A stretch of 64,000 nt of DNA from Brumimicrobium oceani (GCF_003143775.1 NZ_QFRJ01000009.1:1-64000); one strand, 5' to 3'; counted from the stretch's first letter, positions 20,889 to 30,866 are shown. Numbers and translations are program-made. Notes: generated from the sequence alone by a model not told the origin.

Positions 20889-21551
20889 TTATTTTCCCAT
20901 TAAAAATTCAACCAATTTTAAATCGATAGGGGTTGTAATTTTAATATTCTCTTCATTTCCTTCCGTAAGAAAAACTTGCCTGCCCATGGCCTCAACCAAA
21001 CTAGCATCATCAGTAACAGAAGAGGAATATGGAATCTTATATGCTTCATTCAGTAATTCTAACTTAAAAGCTTGCGGTGTTTGCACAATCCAAAATTCTG
21101 ATCGGTCTTGGTGCTGACTATTTTCACTATTACCTTTCCTCAAAGTGTCTTTCACTGGCAAAACGGGAATTGCTGCACCTTTTACTTCCGCTTGATCAAT
21201 TACGTTTGAAATTGTTTGAAGGCTCACCAGAGGTCTTACCGCATCATGCACCATTACAATATCGCCTGTAACTTTTTTCAACGCATTTTTTATGGAATGG
21301 TAGCGTTCTTTTCCTCCTTCTGTAATTTCATGGGGAATTTTAAAATCATATTCCAAGCAGAGCTTCCTCCAAAGTTCAATAAAATCTTTGGGTAATGAAA
21401 TTACAATTTGAATTTCGGAATTGAATTGATAAAACTTCTTGATGGTATGCATTAAAACCGGAAGTCCGTTCACAGGGATATACTGTTTAGGCAAATCGCT
21501 GTTCATGCGCTTTCCTATTCCACCGGCAGTAATAATTACAGATTGCTTCAT
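20889..21551 (-). CDS. ispD: 2-C-methyl-D-erythritol 4-phosphate cytidylyltransferase
   Basis: It transfers CMP to MEP in the non-mevalonate isoprenoid pathway. The 220-residue protein shows the nucleotidyltransferase P-loop-like motif at its N-terminus (AGGIGKRMNSDLPKQYIPV), VMVHDAVRPLVS in the middle and PQAFKLELL and VTDDASLVEAMG near the C-terminus. Length and motif order are normal. It is transcribed alone or after queA; a strong terminator separates the two. Confidence 0.96.
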   Translation of the reverse strand: MKQSVIITAGGIGKRMNSDLPKQYIPVNGLPVLMHTIKKFYQFNSEIQIVISLPKDFIELWRKLCLEYDFKIPHEITEGGKERYHSIKNALKKVTGDIVMVHDAVRPLVSLQTISNVIDQAEVKGAAIPVLPVKDTLRKGNSENSQHQDRSEFWIVQTPQAFKLELLNEAYKIPYSSSVTDDASLVEAMGRQVFLTEGNEENIKITTPIDLKLVEFLMGK

Positions 21552-21569
21552 GAAACGAAGTTAAAAGAA

Positions 21570-21599
21570 AAGTCGCTATTCAATATAGAATAGCGACTT
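21570..21599 (-). terminator. Strong intrinsic terminator after queA
   Basis: AAGTCGCTATTC (21570-21581) and GAATAGCGACTT (21588-21599) form a perfect 12-bp stem with a 6-nt loop. On the minus strand it is followed by a T-rich tail (TTTTCTTTT), placing it 27 nt past the queA stop. Confidence 0.92.
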
Positions 21600-21626
21600 A
21601 AAATTTTGTAAAATAACTTACGCTTG

Positions 21627-22676
21627 TTATATGATTAACATCGCGTCTCCGTAAGAGTAGAATCTGTATTTTTCTTTGATTGCTTCCTGGTAAGCTTTCA
21701 TTGTAAGCTCATGCCCTAGGAATGCAGAAACCATCATCAATAAAGTTGAAGAAGGTTCGTGGAAATTCGTAATCATAGAATCAGCAATACTGAAATCGTA
21801 AGGAGGGAAAATAAATTTATTTGTCCAACCTTCATAAGGTTTTAGCATTCCGTCTGTAGAAACAGAAGTTTCGATGGTACGCATTGAGGTTGTCCCCACA
21901 GCACATACTCTTTTTCTGTTCTTTTTAGCTTTATTTACGATGTTTGCATTTTTCTCTGTAATTTCAGCCTGTTCAGAGTCCATCTTGTGCTTGGTCAAAT
22001 CCTCTACTTCCACAGGTCTAAAAGTACCTAAACCGATGTGTAAAGTAATTTCAGCGAACTCAACACCTTTTAGTTCTAGTCTTTTCAACAATTGCTTAGA
22101 GAAGTGCATTCCTGCCGTTGGAGCTGCAACAGCGCCTTCCACTTTTGCATAAATGGTTTGAAAACGCTCAGCATCTTCAGGTTCTACCTCTCTATCGATA
22201 TATTTCAACAAAGGAGTTTCTCCCAATTCGTCAATTTTGTTTTTGAATTCTTCGTAAGAACCATCAAACAAGAAACGTAAAGTACGTCCTCTTGATGTTG
22301 TATTATCGATAACCTCCGCTACAAGAGACTCATCGTCCCCAAAGTAAAGTTTATTTCCAATACGGATTTTTCTCGCTGGATCAACCAAAACATCCCAAAG
22401 AAGTGACTCTCTGTTAAGTTCTCTCAACAAGAAAACTTCAATTTTAGCGCCAGTTTTTTCTTTATTCCCATACAAACGTGCAGGAAATACTTTGGTGTTA
22501 TTGCGCACCATAACGTCACCTTCATCAAAATAATTGATGACGTCTTTAAATAATTTGTGTTCTATTTCACCAGTCTCGCGGTTTATAACCATCATTCGAG
22601 ATTCATCTCGGTTTGGAGCTGGGTGTTTTGCGATGAGCTCTTCGGGCAATTCGAAGTCAAACTCAGAAAGTTTCAT
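21627..22676 (-). CDS. queA: tRNA preQ1(34) S-adenosylmethionine ribosyltransferase-isomerase
   Basis: It transfers and isomerises the ribosyl part of SAM onto 7-aminomethyl-7-deazaguanine in tRNA to form epoxyqueuosine. The start at [19 protein letters not shown] matches the family; 21 upstream codons of the longer frame are not conserved in style. Typical motifs are [46 protein letters not shown] and [16 protein letters not shown]. The 349-residue length is normal. The adjacent gene order truB, DUF389, queA resembles the conserved Flavobacteriia cluster downstream of ftsX. Confidence 0.97.
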   Translation of the reverse strand: MKLSEFDFELPEELIAKHPAPNRDESRMMVINRETGEIEHKLFKDVINYFDEGDVMVRNNTKVFPARLYGNKEKTGAKIEVFLLRELNRESLLWDVLVDPARKIRIGNKLYFGDDESLVAEVIDNTTSRGRTLRFLFDGSYEEFKNKIDELGETPLLKYIDREVEPEDAERFQTIYAKVEGAVAAPTAGMHFSKQLLKRLELKGVEFAEITLHIGLGTFRPVEVEDLTKHKMDSEQAEITEKNANIVNKAKKNRKRVCAVGTTSMRTIETSVSTDGMLKPYEGWTNKFIFPPYDFSIADSMITNFHEPSSTLLMMVSAFLGHELTMKAYQEAIKEKYRFYSYGDAMLII

Positions 22677-22803
22677 TTTATTCAAATCGTACTCTTTTTT
22701 TAAAGGGATACAAATGTAACAAATATATCTATGAATCACGTGAATATACCACCAAAAGAATAATGATGCACTCTGTTCACCTGGAATAATGTGCTTATAG
22801 TCG

Positions 22804-24693
22804 CTATCTCTCTACTCTAATTGCTATTTTTAGCGTTACCTCCTCGTTTACCATTTTTTCTATCTCCTCCTTGATATAGTCAATTTCTTCAAGGCTTGGA
22901 GTTTCATCAGAGACAAAGTCAAGTGAGATAACCATCGGCTTTCTGGATTCCATCATTACTTTTTCAATAGTAATTCCTCTTATTTCGACGTCATTTAGCG
23001 ATCGTATAATTTTATTTTCTTCCACAACCCTAAAGAAACCAAAGCCTAATGGAATACTAATTGAAAGCACTACAAACAAGGATACCAAAAGTCCTTTGCG
23101 CGCCAACCTGAAAGGACTGTAACCCGTAATTAAAAAGATGAGTGCCGCGGCCAAAACCATACCTGTAAGATTGGTAATGAGAAGAAGAAATGCTCCAAAG
23201 AAAATATCAAAATTAAGCCATGCAATACCAATTCCAGAAACAGCAAGAGGCGGAACTAGAGCAACTGCAATGGCCACTCCTGCAAGTGTTTTGGCAATTT
23301 CTTCTTTAGAATACGCATAAGCCCCTGCAGCTCCCGAGACAACCGCAATTCCAAGATCGATAATATTAGGCTCTATACGAGAGGTAATCTCTGAGTTGAT
23401 TTGAGTAATAGGTGTAATAATTGTAAAGATTATGGCCACAATATACCCTACTCCTATCCCCACCATCATGGTGATAAAGCTATTTTTCATGAGCTGTCTA
23501 TCCTGTCTCAAAACCCCCATAGAAAATGAAATAATTGGGGCCATTAAAGGAGCTAAAATCATTGCACCGATAATTACAGGAGAAGAATCGGCAAAAACCC
23601 CTAATGTCGCCAACATTACGGACAAAATCATTAAAACCACATAATTTTGTGTAGGTTTAGCGTTTTCCCTTAGCTGCTTAAACAATTCTTTATACTCATC
23701 CGCCGAGGCATGTGTAATGAAGGGTAATTTTTTTCGAACCATCTCCTTAATCAAGTCACCTTTTGGAAGATGCTTCGTCTGGAAAATTTTAGAACTGCTT
23801 TTGTTTTTAGTCTCAGATTCATACTTTATCGCATCACTAGGGATCTGCTTAAAAACAGACTTAAATGAAAACTGAAGTTTCGACTCGCTGGACCTTCTTC
23901 CGTCGATATGGCATTTAAATTCTTGTGAGGACTTGATGGTTAAATCTTCCGTTCTGTATCGGCTCAGAAAGTTGAAAGCCTTATTTTTTTGACCTGCACC
24001 CAAGAGCAATTTCATTATATAAGACCTCACCAATTGCAACACACTTCGGGGGGCAAAAACAAAGGTATTGAAGAGCTTTTCATTCGACAATTCGTTGTCC
24101 ACATACACCCTTGAAACGACAGAATTATGTGCGTATTGAACAATTAAAATATCTGTAGCTGCGGTATCAATCGAATCTTTATCCTCCGCTGTAATAGTAA
24201 ATGGCAAAGCTTGAATATCGACAAGACGCTTTAAGTAATTAAAGAACCTGGCTATTCTATAAACAATGCCTCCGCTCCCTGCTTTTTTAGTTAGAAAGGT
24301 AACGATCTCACCAATCACAACATAATTTAATATCACCTCATCGTTGCAACTTAAAATGCCAGTTTCCACAACACGTTTGGTATTCAGCAAATCAATAAAC
24401 GCCTCTTTGGTATCTTTTGGAACTCTATATCCAGAGCGCGTTTGTTGCGCTTCGGGATGAGGCAGAAACCCTACTGAACATTTTAATTCTGCTAGAAGGG
24501 GCAAACAATTTTTTATTTCCTCATCGCTGAGATATAAGAAGACCTCATCGCTTTCTTTGAGTGACTTAATTTTAAATGTATGAAAATCTAGAATATTGGG
24601 ACAATTCTCTTTGATAAACTCTTTTGCACTCTCACTTTCTTGATCTAGCGTTTCTAAATCTGCAAGTAAAAAGATATTTTCCGTTGTCGCCAT
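22804..24693 (-). CDS. DUF389 membrane protein with N-terminal diacylglycerol-kinase-like region
   Basis: This 629-residue protein ends in a DUF389/TIGR00341-type membrane domain (about residues 340-560) with motifs [40 protein letters not shown] and several predicted membrane helices, then a soluble tail. The first 300 residues look like a degenerate diacylglycerol/lipid kinase domain ([16 protein letters not shown] in the position of the GTGND loop, [12 protein letters not shown] near its end), but the GGDGT motif is missing, so kinase activity is doubtful. It follows truB by 9 nt in the ftsX operon. DUF389 function is unknown; my assignment of the N-terminus is tentative. Confidence 0.82.
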   Translation of the reverse strand: MATTENIFLLADLETLDQESESAKEFIKENCPNILDFHTFKIKSLKESDEVFLYLSDEEIKNCLPLLAELKCSVGFLPHPEAQQTRSGYRVPKDTKEAFIDLLNTKRVVETGILSCNDEVILNYVVIGEIVTFLTKKAGSGGIVYRIARFFNYLKRLVDIQALPFTITAEDKDSIDTAATDILIVQYAHNSVVSRVYVDNELSNEKLFNTFVFAPRSVLQLVRSYIMKLLLGAGQKNKAFNFLSRYRTEDLTIKSSQEFKCHIDGRRSSESKLQFSFKSVFKQIPSDAIKYESETKNKSSSKIFQTKHLPKGDLIKEMVRKKLPFITHASADEYKELFKQLRENAKPTQNYVVLMILSVMLATLGVFADSSPVIIGAMILAPLMAPIISFSMGVLRQDRQLMKNSFITMMVGIGVGYIVAIIFTIITPITQINSEITSRIEPNIIDLGIAVVSGAAGAYAYSKEEIAKTLAGVAIAVALVPPLAVSGIGIAWLNFDIFFGAFLLLITNLTGMVLAAALIFLITGYSPFRLARKGLLVSLFVVLSISIPLGFGFFRVVEENKIIRSLNDVEIRGITIEKVMMESRKPMVISLDFVSDETPSLEEIDYIKEEIEKMVNEEVTLKIAIRVER

Positions 24694-24702
24694 GTTTAAT
24701 TC

Positions 24703-25422
24703 TTAGTTTAACTCATCTATCATCTCATTTGCATCAATAATCTCTGTCCATTCTTCTACAGACTTCGCATTTTCAATTAAAAGCTTTCCCGATTGGGTTC
24801 TTCGCAAAGCAATTAGGGTTGCACCAGAATTTAGCGCTTTACCAAAATCATGAGCGATGGATCGGATGTAGGTTCCCTTCGAGCATTTAATCTCAAAATC
24901 AACTTCTGGGAAACGAATTTCCGTAATGTTAAAAGTATGTATAAAAATATCATTCTCCCTCAGCACAAGCTCTTCTCCCTTTCTGGCCGATTCATAAGCC
25001 CGTTTACCGTTTACTTTTTTAGCCGAAAAAATGGGTGGCCTTTGCTTTTGTGCTCCAGTAAATTCAAGAGCTGCTTTTTTAATCTTCTCTTCAGTGATGT
25101 GATCAACAGGGAATTCTTGATCAAATTCCTCCTCTAAATCATAACTTGGAGTTGTTTTACCTAAAAGAAATGTGCCTGTGTAGGTTTTATCTTCTGAGGT
25201 TAAATCTTGACTTAATTTTGTGCTTTTGCCTGTACAAATAATCAGAAGTCCGGTCGCTAGAGGATCCAAGGTTCCCGCATGTCCTACCTTAAATCTTTTG
25301 ATCCCGTACTTTTTGCTTAACTTCCAACGCAGTTTATTTACCACATCAAAGGAGGTCCAGTTTAATGGTTTATCGACCAATAACACTTCACCTTTTCGGA
25401 ACTCATAAATTTTATTCTCCAT
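24703..25422 (-). CDS. truB: tRNA pseudouridine(55) synthase
   Basis: It makes pseudouridine 55 in the T-loop of tRNAs. The 239-residue protein has the motif I LLVDKPLNWTSFDVVNKLR and the catalytic aspartate in GHAGTLDPLATGLLIICTGK, followed by RPPIFSAKKVNGKRAYE and CSKGTYIRSIAHDFG. Its length is typical of Bacteroidota TruB without a long PUA tail. It lies 16 nt after DUF3098 in the ftsX operon. Confidence 0.97.
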   Translation of the reverse strand: MENKIYEFRKGEVLLVDKPLNWTSFDVVNKLRWKLSKKYGIKRFKVGHAGTLDPLATGLLIICTGKSTKLSQDLTSEDKTYTGTFLLGKTTPSYDLEEEFDQEFPVDHITEEKIKKAALEFTGAQKQRPPIFSAKKVNGKRAYESARKGEELVLRENDIFIHTFNITEIRFPEVDFEIKCSKGTYIRSIAHDFGKALNSGATLIALRRTQSGKLLIENAKSVEEWTEIIDANEMIDELN

Positions 25423-25438
25423 TCAGTTCAGTAGGATT

Positions 25439-25702
25439 TTAATTCTCTTTTGAATCTGTATCCTTTAGACTTTTAGGTTTTTTCATGATACTATAAATAA
25501 TCACAGCATAACCCGCAAGAATTAAAATTGGAGCTACTGTCAATCGCACAGGAGAGAAAAGCTCATCTGCATTAAAGTCATTCAAGTTTTCTGCTGCTCC
25601 ACCAATCATCAATAAAAACCCTCCCACATTAAGCACAACACCAATTATAAGTAGGCTATAGTTTGATTTATTGAAGAGAAATTTTGTTTTTTCTTTTTCC
25701 AT
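25439..25702 (-). CDS. DUF3098 small membrane protein
   Basis: The 87-residue product has two predicted membrane segments (LLIIGVVLNVGGFLLMIGGA and VRLTVAPILILAGYAVIIYS) and charged ends. It is the DUF3098 family, found almost always next to ftsX in Bacteroidota; the family function is unknown. It follows ftsX by 11 nt. Undecaprenyl-diphosphatase (uppP), which I recall lying between DUF3098 and truB in many relatives, is missing here. Confidence 0.9.
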   Translation of the reverse strand: MEKEKTKFLFNKSNYSLLIIGVVLNVGGFLLMIGGAAENLNDFNADELFSPVRLTVAPILILAGYAVIIYSIMKKPKSLKDTDSKEN

Positions 25703-25713
25703 AATACGTTTTT

Positions 25714-26604
25714 CTAATATAAATTATCGAGTCTTTTTCTCAAATATTTGTTCAATGCAAACCATGTTGAGAGCAGACTAATTAAGACGCCCAAGCAAAT
25801 TAACACTCCGAACAAGATTAAAAATGTTTCAAAATTATAAGTTGAGCTCACAATGTCCATGTAGCTTTTCAGGGCAAAGAAAACCGCCATAAGCAGCGCC
25901 ATTCCAATAAGGGCTGACAAAAATCCTTGAAAAATTGAATTCCATAAAAAAGGCCTTCTAATAAATCCTGATTTTGCCCCAACCAACTGCATTGTTTTAA
26001 TGGTAAATCGTTTTGAATATAGCGCCAACCTTATGGTATTATTTATCATGGCAAAGGCGATAACAGTTAATAAGATACCGATTGCAACAAACAGATATAT
26101 CCATTGAAGAAATCCCAGATTCACCTGGGCAACTCTATTTTCGTCGTAATTTACCTCTGCCACCTGCTTAGGGTAGGTTTCCAGAATTTTGTGTTTAATC
26201 GCGTCTAAACCTTGCTTGTCCACTATGGTTCCAACAGGATTGAATGACACTGAAGGAGGAAAAGGACTTTGATCGTTAAAAATTGCTTTGATTTCATTGG
26301 CTTCGACTTCATTGGATTGAAAAACCTCCAATGCGCGTTCGGGAGAAACAAACCAAACTGACTTAATATTATCCCATCCTTTCAATTCCTGCTCGATGAG
26401 CTTAATATCGGAGTCATTTAAATCTGGATTAAAGAACAAATCAATCTCAATATTTTCTTTTGCCGCATTCTGCGTATGTTCCAATCCAAAGTAGGCTCCC
26501 AACACCAGTCCCAACATAAAGAGCACCAGCGAAATTCCTACTACAACGGAGAGATAGCCTGATTGTAGACCTCGCCTCCCATATTTTTCAATATCTTTTC
26601 CCAT
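25714..26604 (-). CDS. ftsX: Cell-division ABC-transporter-like permease FtsX
   Basis: FtsX is the membrane partner of FtsE and regulates peptidoglycan hydrolases at the septum. The 296-residue protein has the expected layout: one N-terminal membrane helix (SVVVGISLVLFMLGLVLGAY), an extracytoplasmic domain of about 120 residues (IEIDLFFNPDLNDSDI), then three membrane helices with the MINNTIRLALYSKRFTIKTM loop between them. It heads the operon ftsX, DUF3098, truB, DUF389. ftsE is not adjacent, as is usual in this phylum. Confidence 0.95.
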   Translation of the reverse strand: MGKDIEKYGRRGLQSGYLSVVVGISLVLFMLGLVLGAYFGLEHTQNAAKENIEIDLFFNPDLNDSDIKLIEQELKGWDNIKSVWFVSPERALEVFQSNEVEANEIKAIFNDQSPFPPSVSFNPVGTIVDKQGLDAIKHKILETYPKQVAEVNYDENRVAQVNLGFLQWIYLFVAIGILLTVIAFAMINNTIRLALYSKRFTIKTMQLVGAKSGFIRRPFLWNSIFQGFLSALIGMALLMAVFFALKSYMDIVSSTYNFETFLILFGVLICLGVLISLLSTWFALNKYLRKRLDNLY

Positions 26605-26934
26605 TTAACGCACGAATTTAGGAAGATTTTTCAGAAATCAAGTTATTGTAATGCGATAAACTGTCCAGAATATCAATTTGGCCATATTTATCCTCAAGTT
26701 AGAAAGCTATTGCTTCTATTGCGCAGCAAATCTAAAGAAAGAATATTACAAGAAACCCATTTTGGTGGACATTTCCTATGCGCCATTAGCTGCAAACCAG
26801 TTCTATTGAAACAGATTGGTCAAAATTGAAACAATTAGCGTCTTAGTGGCTAGACAATAAACATTTACTGAATTAAATACCTTGGTATATATTTATTTTG
26901 ATTATATTTGCACAAATTTAAAAAAAGAGAGAAA
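26605..26934. other. Divergent intergenic region between ftsX and the YceI gene
   Basis: Besides the promoter at its right end I see nothing in this stretch. No gene, hairpin of note or repeat was found in 26620-26870. Confidence 0.6.
26882..26910 (+). promoter_or_regulatory. Bacteroidota-type promoter of the YceI lipoprotein gene
   Basis: TTG at 26882-26884 and TATATTTG at 26903-26910 fit the -33 TTG and -7 TAnnTTTG consensus with an 18-nt spacer. Transcription would begin near 26916, leaving a leader of about 19 nt with a purine-rich AAGAGAGAAA stretch just before the ATG. Confidence 0.85.
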
Positions 26935-27570
26935 ATGAAAAAAGTATTTTATGGAGTGTTGGCTTTCGCTGCAATTTCTTTAACATCATGTGGAGGTGCA
27001 GAAACTACAGAAGAAGTAGCTACAGAAACAGAAACGCAAGAGGTAGTTGTTGCTGAGTATGCATTGGATCAAGAAAACAGCAAATTAGAATGGGCTGGAT
27101 CTTGGATCGGAGGTGAAAACGATGGTAATTCTCATAACGGAGTAATTAAAATCGCTGATGGACAAATGAAGCAAGATGGTGATAAATATAGCGGTCACTT
27201 TACTGTAGATATGAGTTCAATCGACGTACAAGATCTTGATGAAGCAAGTGGAAAACCAAAATTAGAAGGTCACCTTGCAAACGAAGATTTCTTTAACGTT
27301 AGCCAATATGCGGTTACTGATGTAAAAGTAATGGAGTACATTGATGGTAACGCTAAAATTATGTTGGTTGTTGGCGGTGTTGAAATGGAAAGAACTGTTC
27401 CAGTAACAATTTCAACTGATGATTCTAAAATGACAATTAAAGGTGATTTCTCTGTAGATTTTACAGATGCTAACATGCCAGGAATGCAAATTAAAGAGGA
27501 CAAGCCAGAAGAAGGTGCTGTTTCTCCTACTATCGATTTCAAGCTTCACGCTGAATTGATGAAGAAATAA
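26935..27570 (+). CDS. YceI-family lipoprotein
   Basis: The ATG at 26935 is chosen over an upstream TTG because it gives a clean lipoprotein signal peptide (MKKVFYGVLAFAAISLTSC, lipid Cys at 19) and lies just after the promoter. The linker is rich in Glu and Thr, and the remaining 170 residues are a YceI-type lipid-binding beta-barrel starting YALDQENSKLEWAGSW, with FTVDMSSIDVQDLD and LEGHLANEDFFNV. YceI proteins bind polyprenoid-like lipids; the ligand here is unknown. An intrinsic terminator follows directly. Confidence 0.93.
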   Translation: MKKVFYGVLAFAAISLTSCGGAETTEEVATETETQEVVVAEYALDQENSKLEWAGSWIGGENDGNSHNGVIKIADGQMKQDGDKYSGHFTVDMSSIDVQDLDEASGKPKLEGHLANEDFFNVSQYAVTDVKVMEYIDGNAKIMLVVGGVEMERTVPVTISTDDSKMTIKGDFSVDFTDANMPGMQIKEDKPEEGAVSPTIDFKLHAELMKK

Positions 27571-27590
27571 GTTTAGACTTTAAATTATAG

Positions 27591-27629
27591 AAAAGGGCGA
27601 ACCGGGCAATCGGATTTCGCCCTTTTTTT
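27591..27629 (+). terminator. Intrinsic terminator after the YceI gene
   Basis: AAAGGGCGAA (27592-27601) pairs with TTCGCCCTTT (27616-27625) and is followed by a run of T to 27629. It sits 21 nt beyond the stop codon and only 14 nt before the HAD gene. Confidence 0.93.
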
Positions 27630-27643
27630 GTTATATTCGATTT

Positions 27644-28270
27644 ATGAAAATTAAGAATATCATTCTCGATTTAGGTGGGGTTCTTTTAAACTTGAACTAC
27701 CAGCTAACTATTGATGCTTTCACGAATCTTGGGATAGAAGACTTTCAAAGTTTATATACTCAAGCCAATCAAAGCGACTTATTTAATCTACTCGAAAAAG
27801 GGAAGATCAGCAGTGATGAGTTTATAAAGAGAGTCAAAGGCTATTTACCGAATACAACAACTGACAAAGAAATAATTGATGCTTGGAATGCAATGTTATT
27901 GGATTTACCGAAGGAAAGATTAGATTTTCTACTTGAATTAAAATCTAACTATCCAACGGTTTTATTGAGCAACACAAACACCATTCACTTGGACTTCTTC
28001 CATAATCAACTCAATAGTGTGTATGGAGAAAAATCATTAGCTCCTTTTTTTAAAGAGGTTTACTTCAGCTGTGATATGGGTATGAGAAAACCTGATTCCG
28101 AAATTTTTGAAGCTCTTTGCAAAAAAGAAGGTTTTAAACCTGAAGAGACTTTATTTATTGATGACTCAATTCAGCATGTTGAAGGTGCTTCATCAATTGG
28201 TATTCAAGCGCATCATTTGGATGTAAAAAATGACAATGTTATTCGCTTAGTCCGTTCTCTCTTGGCATAA
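27644..28270 (+). CDS. HAD-superfamily hydrolase (subfamily IA)
   Basis: This 208-residue phosphatase-like protein begins KIKNIILDLGGVLLNLN, with the nucleophile Asp at residue 9. It continues with the helical cap (about 15-80), motif II (VLLSNTN), and motifs III/IV (GMRKPDSEIFEAL... TLFIDDSIQHVEGA). It belongs to the YihX-like branch, acting on small sugar or nucleotide phosphates, though the substrate cannot be told. The 3' end overlaps the convergent epimerase gene by 24 nt. Confidence 0.93.
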   Translation: MKIKNIILDLGGVLLNLNYQLTIDAFTNLGIEDFQSLYTQANQSDLFNLLEKGKISSDEFIKRVKGYLPNTTTDKEIIDAWNAMLLDLPKERLDFLLELKSNYPTVLLSNTNTIHLDFFHNQLNSVYGEKSLAPFFKEVYFSCDMGMRKPDSEIFEALCKKEGFKPEETLFIDDSIQHVEGASSIGIQAHHLDVKNDNVIRLVRSLLA

Positions 28271-28651
28271 TTCTACAAGCAGTCCTGCTGTTGACCTTGG
28301 ATGTAAAAAGGCGATTTTCTTATTGTCTGCACCGTTTTTCGGAGTTTTTTGAATGAGTTGAAAATCTTGAGCAATCAATCTTTCAATTTCAGCTTCAATG
28401 TTTGTTACATCAAATGCAATATGGTGCATTCCTACTCCTCTTTTTTCTATAAATTTTGCAATTGGACTTTCTGGATTCGTAGCTTCGAGTAATTCAATTT
28501 TTGATTCTCCTACTCTAAAAAATGCGGTCTTTACTCCTTCTGATTGAACTTCTTCAATTTTATAACATTTGGTATTTAATAGTTGCTCGTAGATTTTAAT
28601 GGCACTGTCCATGTCCTTAACTGCGATTCCTATGTGTTCTATTTTGTTCAT
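28247..28651 (-). CDS. mce: Methylmalonyl-CoA epimerase
   Basis: It interconverts (S)- and (R)-methylmalonyl-CoA, feeding propionyl-CoA carbon into succinyl-CoA. The 134-residue length is typical of the VOC fold. Metal ligands are visible as His in IEHIGIAVKD, His in GMHHIAFDV and Glu in GLLVELCQ, and DNKKIAFLHPRSTAGLLVEL is characteristic. It converges with the HAD gene, overlapping by 24 nt. No mutase gene is in the window. Confidence 0.95.
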   Translation of the reverse strand: MNKIEHIGIAVKDMDSAIKIYEQLLNTKCYKIEEVQSEGVKTAFFRVGESKIELLEATNPESPIAKFIEKRGVGMHHIAFDVTNIEAEIERLIAQDFQLIQKTPKNGADNKKIAFLHPRSTAGLLVELCQERTD

Positions 28652-29106
28652 TTTTTTGTGTGGGTTTATTTTGTGTTCGAATATAATATGTTTCTTGGGG
28701 ATTGGTGTGGAAATGGGCAGAACTTTTTTTTGAGGGGAGTCGCTGCGCTCCTGTTTCTAACGTGGATTTTCGTAGGTTTACGCAGAAGTGGTTGGGTGAT
28801 CGCTAGCGCTCGTTTTCTCCCGCAGATTTTCGCAGATTGCGCAGATGCTTTTGGTGAGCTGTGCTCTTTTTGGCTGACGCTGATTTTCGCGGGTTGTGCA
28901 GATGTTTTTTTGGATTCGCTGACGCTTAATTATTTTTTGCAGGCAGATTACTCCAATCTCGTTCTATTTATCACTCTGCAGTTTGATGCGGTTGGAGGAA
29001 ATAAGGGGTTGATGGTGTAAATAATGGAATTATTATTTAAATTAGGAGTTGTATTTGTTTTTTTCCTATTCGAAAACCATTTAAAACAAACATTACTGCC
29101 ATTTGT
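28652..29106. other. Intergenic region with degenerate CGCAGAT repeats
   Basis: It has no supported gene; the 145-codon frame beginning at 28583 runs antisense to mce and through repeats. The section 28737-28926 is described as a repeat entry. The remainder, near 28930-29106, is AT-rich and includes the start region of the solute-binding lipoprotein gene. Confidence 0.6.
28737..28926. repeat. Degenerate three-unit copy of the CGCAGAT intergenic repeat
   Basis: Units of about 60 nt combine a GTCGCTGCGCTC-like word with GATTTTCGCAGATTGCGCAG-like words (28821-28845). They match in order and wording the seven-unit array at 37966-38420 but have diverged more. Confidence 0.75.
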
Positions 29107-30834
29107 ATGAAGAATTTATTAATCGTTTTATTGCTCATTTTTTTCACGTCTTGTAGTGAAAATGTCAAACAAAAAGAGTTTAAATATGCTGGTGGAACAT
29201 TTAATTTTGCGATCAGTAATGCGCCCACTACTTTTATTCCTAGAAATGTCTCTGACTTATATTCCTCAACATTACTTAATCAAATCTATGAAGGATTGGT
29301 TGAGCTTGATCCAAAAACATTAGAAACAACGGCAGGCCTTGCAAAAAACTGGAGCGTTTCTGATGATGGAAAAACAATTAGGTTTGAATTGCGAGATAAT
29401 GTTTTTTTTCATGCGCACCCCTCCATATCAGAAGAAAACAAGTTTACAGCAGAAGATGTAATTTACAGCATAGAATTGGCTTGTCGACCATATAAAAACG
29501 ATTTTAGCAATGCTTACTATTCTATTTATAAAGGACTATTGAAAGGGGCTGATGAATTTCACAATTTGGAGGCCGATCATATTTCAGGGCTAACTGTGCG
29601 TGGAAATAGTTTAGAAATGGAGCTGTTAGAGCGCGATGCAAACTTTATAAATAAGCTTACACAGACAAATGCATTAATCGTTTCAAAAAAGGCAATAGAA
29701 GCTGGTCTTGCAGAAAATTTAATAGGAACAGGACCATTCAAATTTCATGAAAACAGGAAGAAAAACCAGCGAGAAGAAATTGTTTTGGTAAAAAATGAAT
29801 TCTACTACGGTAAAGACAAAAATGGAAATAGCTTACCTTACTTGGATACTCTCGTAATGAAAATTGAGCACCAAAGAATTAAACAATTAGAATTGTTTGA
29901 GAATGAAGAGATTCATTTAATTGAGGGCTTACCTCCTGGAAAAGTTTCTGAAATGTTAGGTGAAGGCAAGATTGGAGATTTTAACAGCACACCACCCAAA
30001 TTTATACTGGTCCGAAAACCATTACTTGCCACTCAATACTATTATTTCAATCTATTAAAACCAGAATTTCAAGATGTGCGCGTAAGGAAAGCCATCAACT
30101 ATGCCATCAATCGCGATGCAATTATTTCAACTATTTTGAATTACCAAGCCTTTAAAAAGGGAGACGGTGGACTAATTCCTCCATCAGCGTTTAGCGGATA
30201 TAAGTCAGAAAGTGTAGCAAAACATGGCTATGATTTCAATGTCAACAAAGCACAACGTTTGATGAGACAAGCAGGTTATGCCAATGGAAAAGATTTTCCT
30301 GAAATACGTTTAAAATACAACGAGGGAACCATTCATGCTGATGTAGCGAAAGAAGTTGCCAAGCAATTAAAAGAGAATTTAAACATCAACTTAATTTTAC
30401 AGGAAGTTTCTTTTGAAGAGAAATTAAAAGATCAGAAATATGCAAACGGAGATTTATTTCGTTCTTCATGGTTTGCACAATACAATAGCCCAGAAAGTTT
30501 CTTGATGACCGCTTATGGAAAAACAGTTCCAAAGGATAGCACAAAGCCATCGATGACCAATTATTCACGTTATCAAAATGAAAGATTTGACGCTCTATTT
30601 GAACAAGGTAAGAAAAGCGCAGAAATAGTTGAACGATTCAATAGTTTTAATGAAGCAGAAACAATTTTAATGCAGGATTCGCCCTACATTATTCTTTGGT
30701 ATGAGGAAACAATAAAGATCATTTATTCTAAAGTACGTAACCTGAAACTCAACGCTATGAACAGCTATTCTTTTAGAAATGTTTACCTTAAGGAATGGTC
30801 AAAAAAAGAATGGGAATCTAAGGAAAAACAATAA
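29107..30834 (+). CDS. Family 5 solute-binding lipoprotein (peptide/oligopeptide ABC type)
   Basis: A 575-residue lipoprotein (lipid Cys at residue 16, LIFFTSCSEN) of the extracellular solute-binding family 5. Landmarks include LNQIYEGLVELDPKTLETT, AKNWSVSDDGKTIRFELRDN near residue 78-97, FTAEDVIYSIELA and the hinge-region RVRKAINYAINRDAIIS. Family members bind peptides, nickel or glycosides for ABC import. No permease or ATPase gene adjoins it. A TonB-dependent receptor gene starts 32 nt downstream, so co-transcription and a role in uptake across the outer membrane are plausible but inferred. Confidence 0.93.
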   Translation: MKNLLIVLLLIFFTSCSENVKQKEFKYAGGTFNFAISNAPTTFIPRNVSDLYSSTLLNQIYEGLVELDPKTLETTAGLAKNWSVSDDGKTIRFELRDNVFFHAHPSISEENKFTAEDVIYSIELACRPYKNDFSNAYYSIYKGLLKGADEFHNLEADHISGLTVRGNSLEMELLERDANFINKLTQTNALIVSKKAIEAGLAENLIGTGPFKFHENRKKNQREEIVLVKNEFYYGKDKNGNSLPYLDTLVMKIEHQRIKQLELFENEEIHLIEGLPPGKVSEMLGEGKIGDFNSTPPKFILVRKPLLATQYYYFNLLKPEFQDVRVRKAINYAINRDAIISTILNYQAFKKGDGGLIPPSAFSGYKSESVAKHGYDFNVNKAQRLMRQAGYANGKDFPEIRLKYNEGTIHADVAKEVAKQLKENLNINLILQEVSFEEKLKDQKYANGDLFRSSWFAQYNSPESFLMTAYGKTVPKDSTKPSMTNYSRYQNERFDALFEQGKKSAEIVERFNSFNEAETILMQDSPYIILWYEETIKIIYSKVRNLKLNAMNSYSFRNVYLKEWSKKEWESKEKQ

Positions 30835-30866
30835 ATGTGTATATTTTTAACCCCAAATAAAATACT

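Noticed and set aside
28583..29020. A 145-codon plus-strand frame
   Set aside because: It runs antisense to mce and through the degenerate repeat; no domain.
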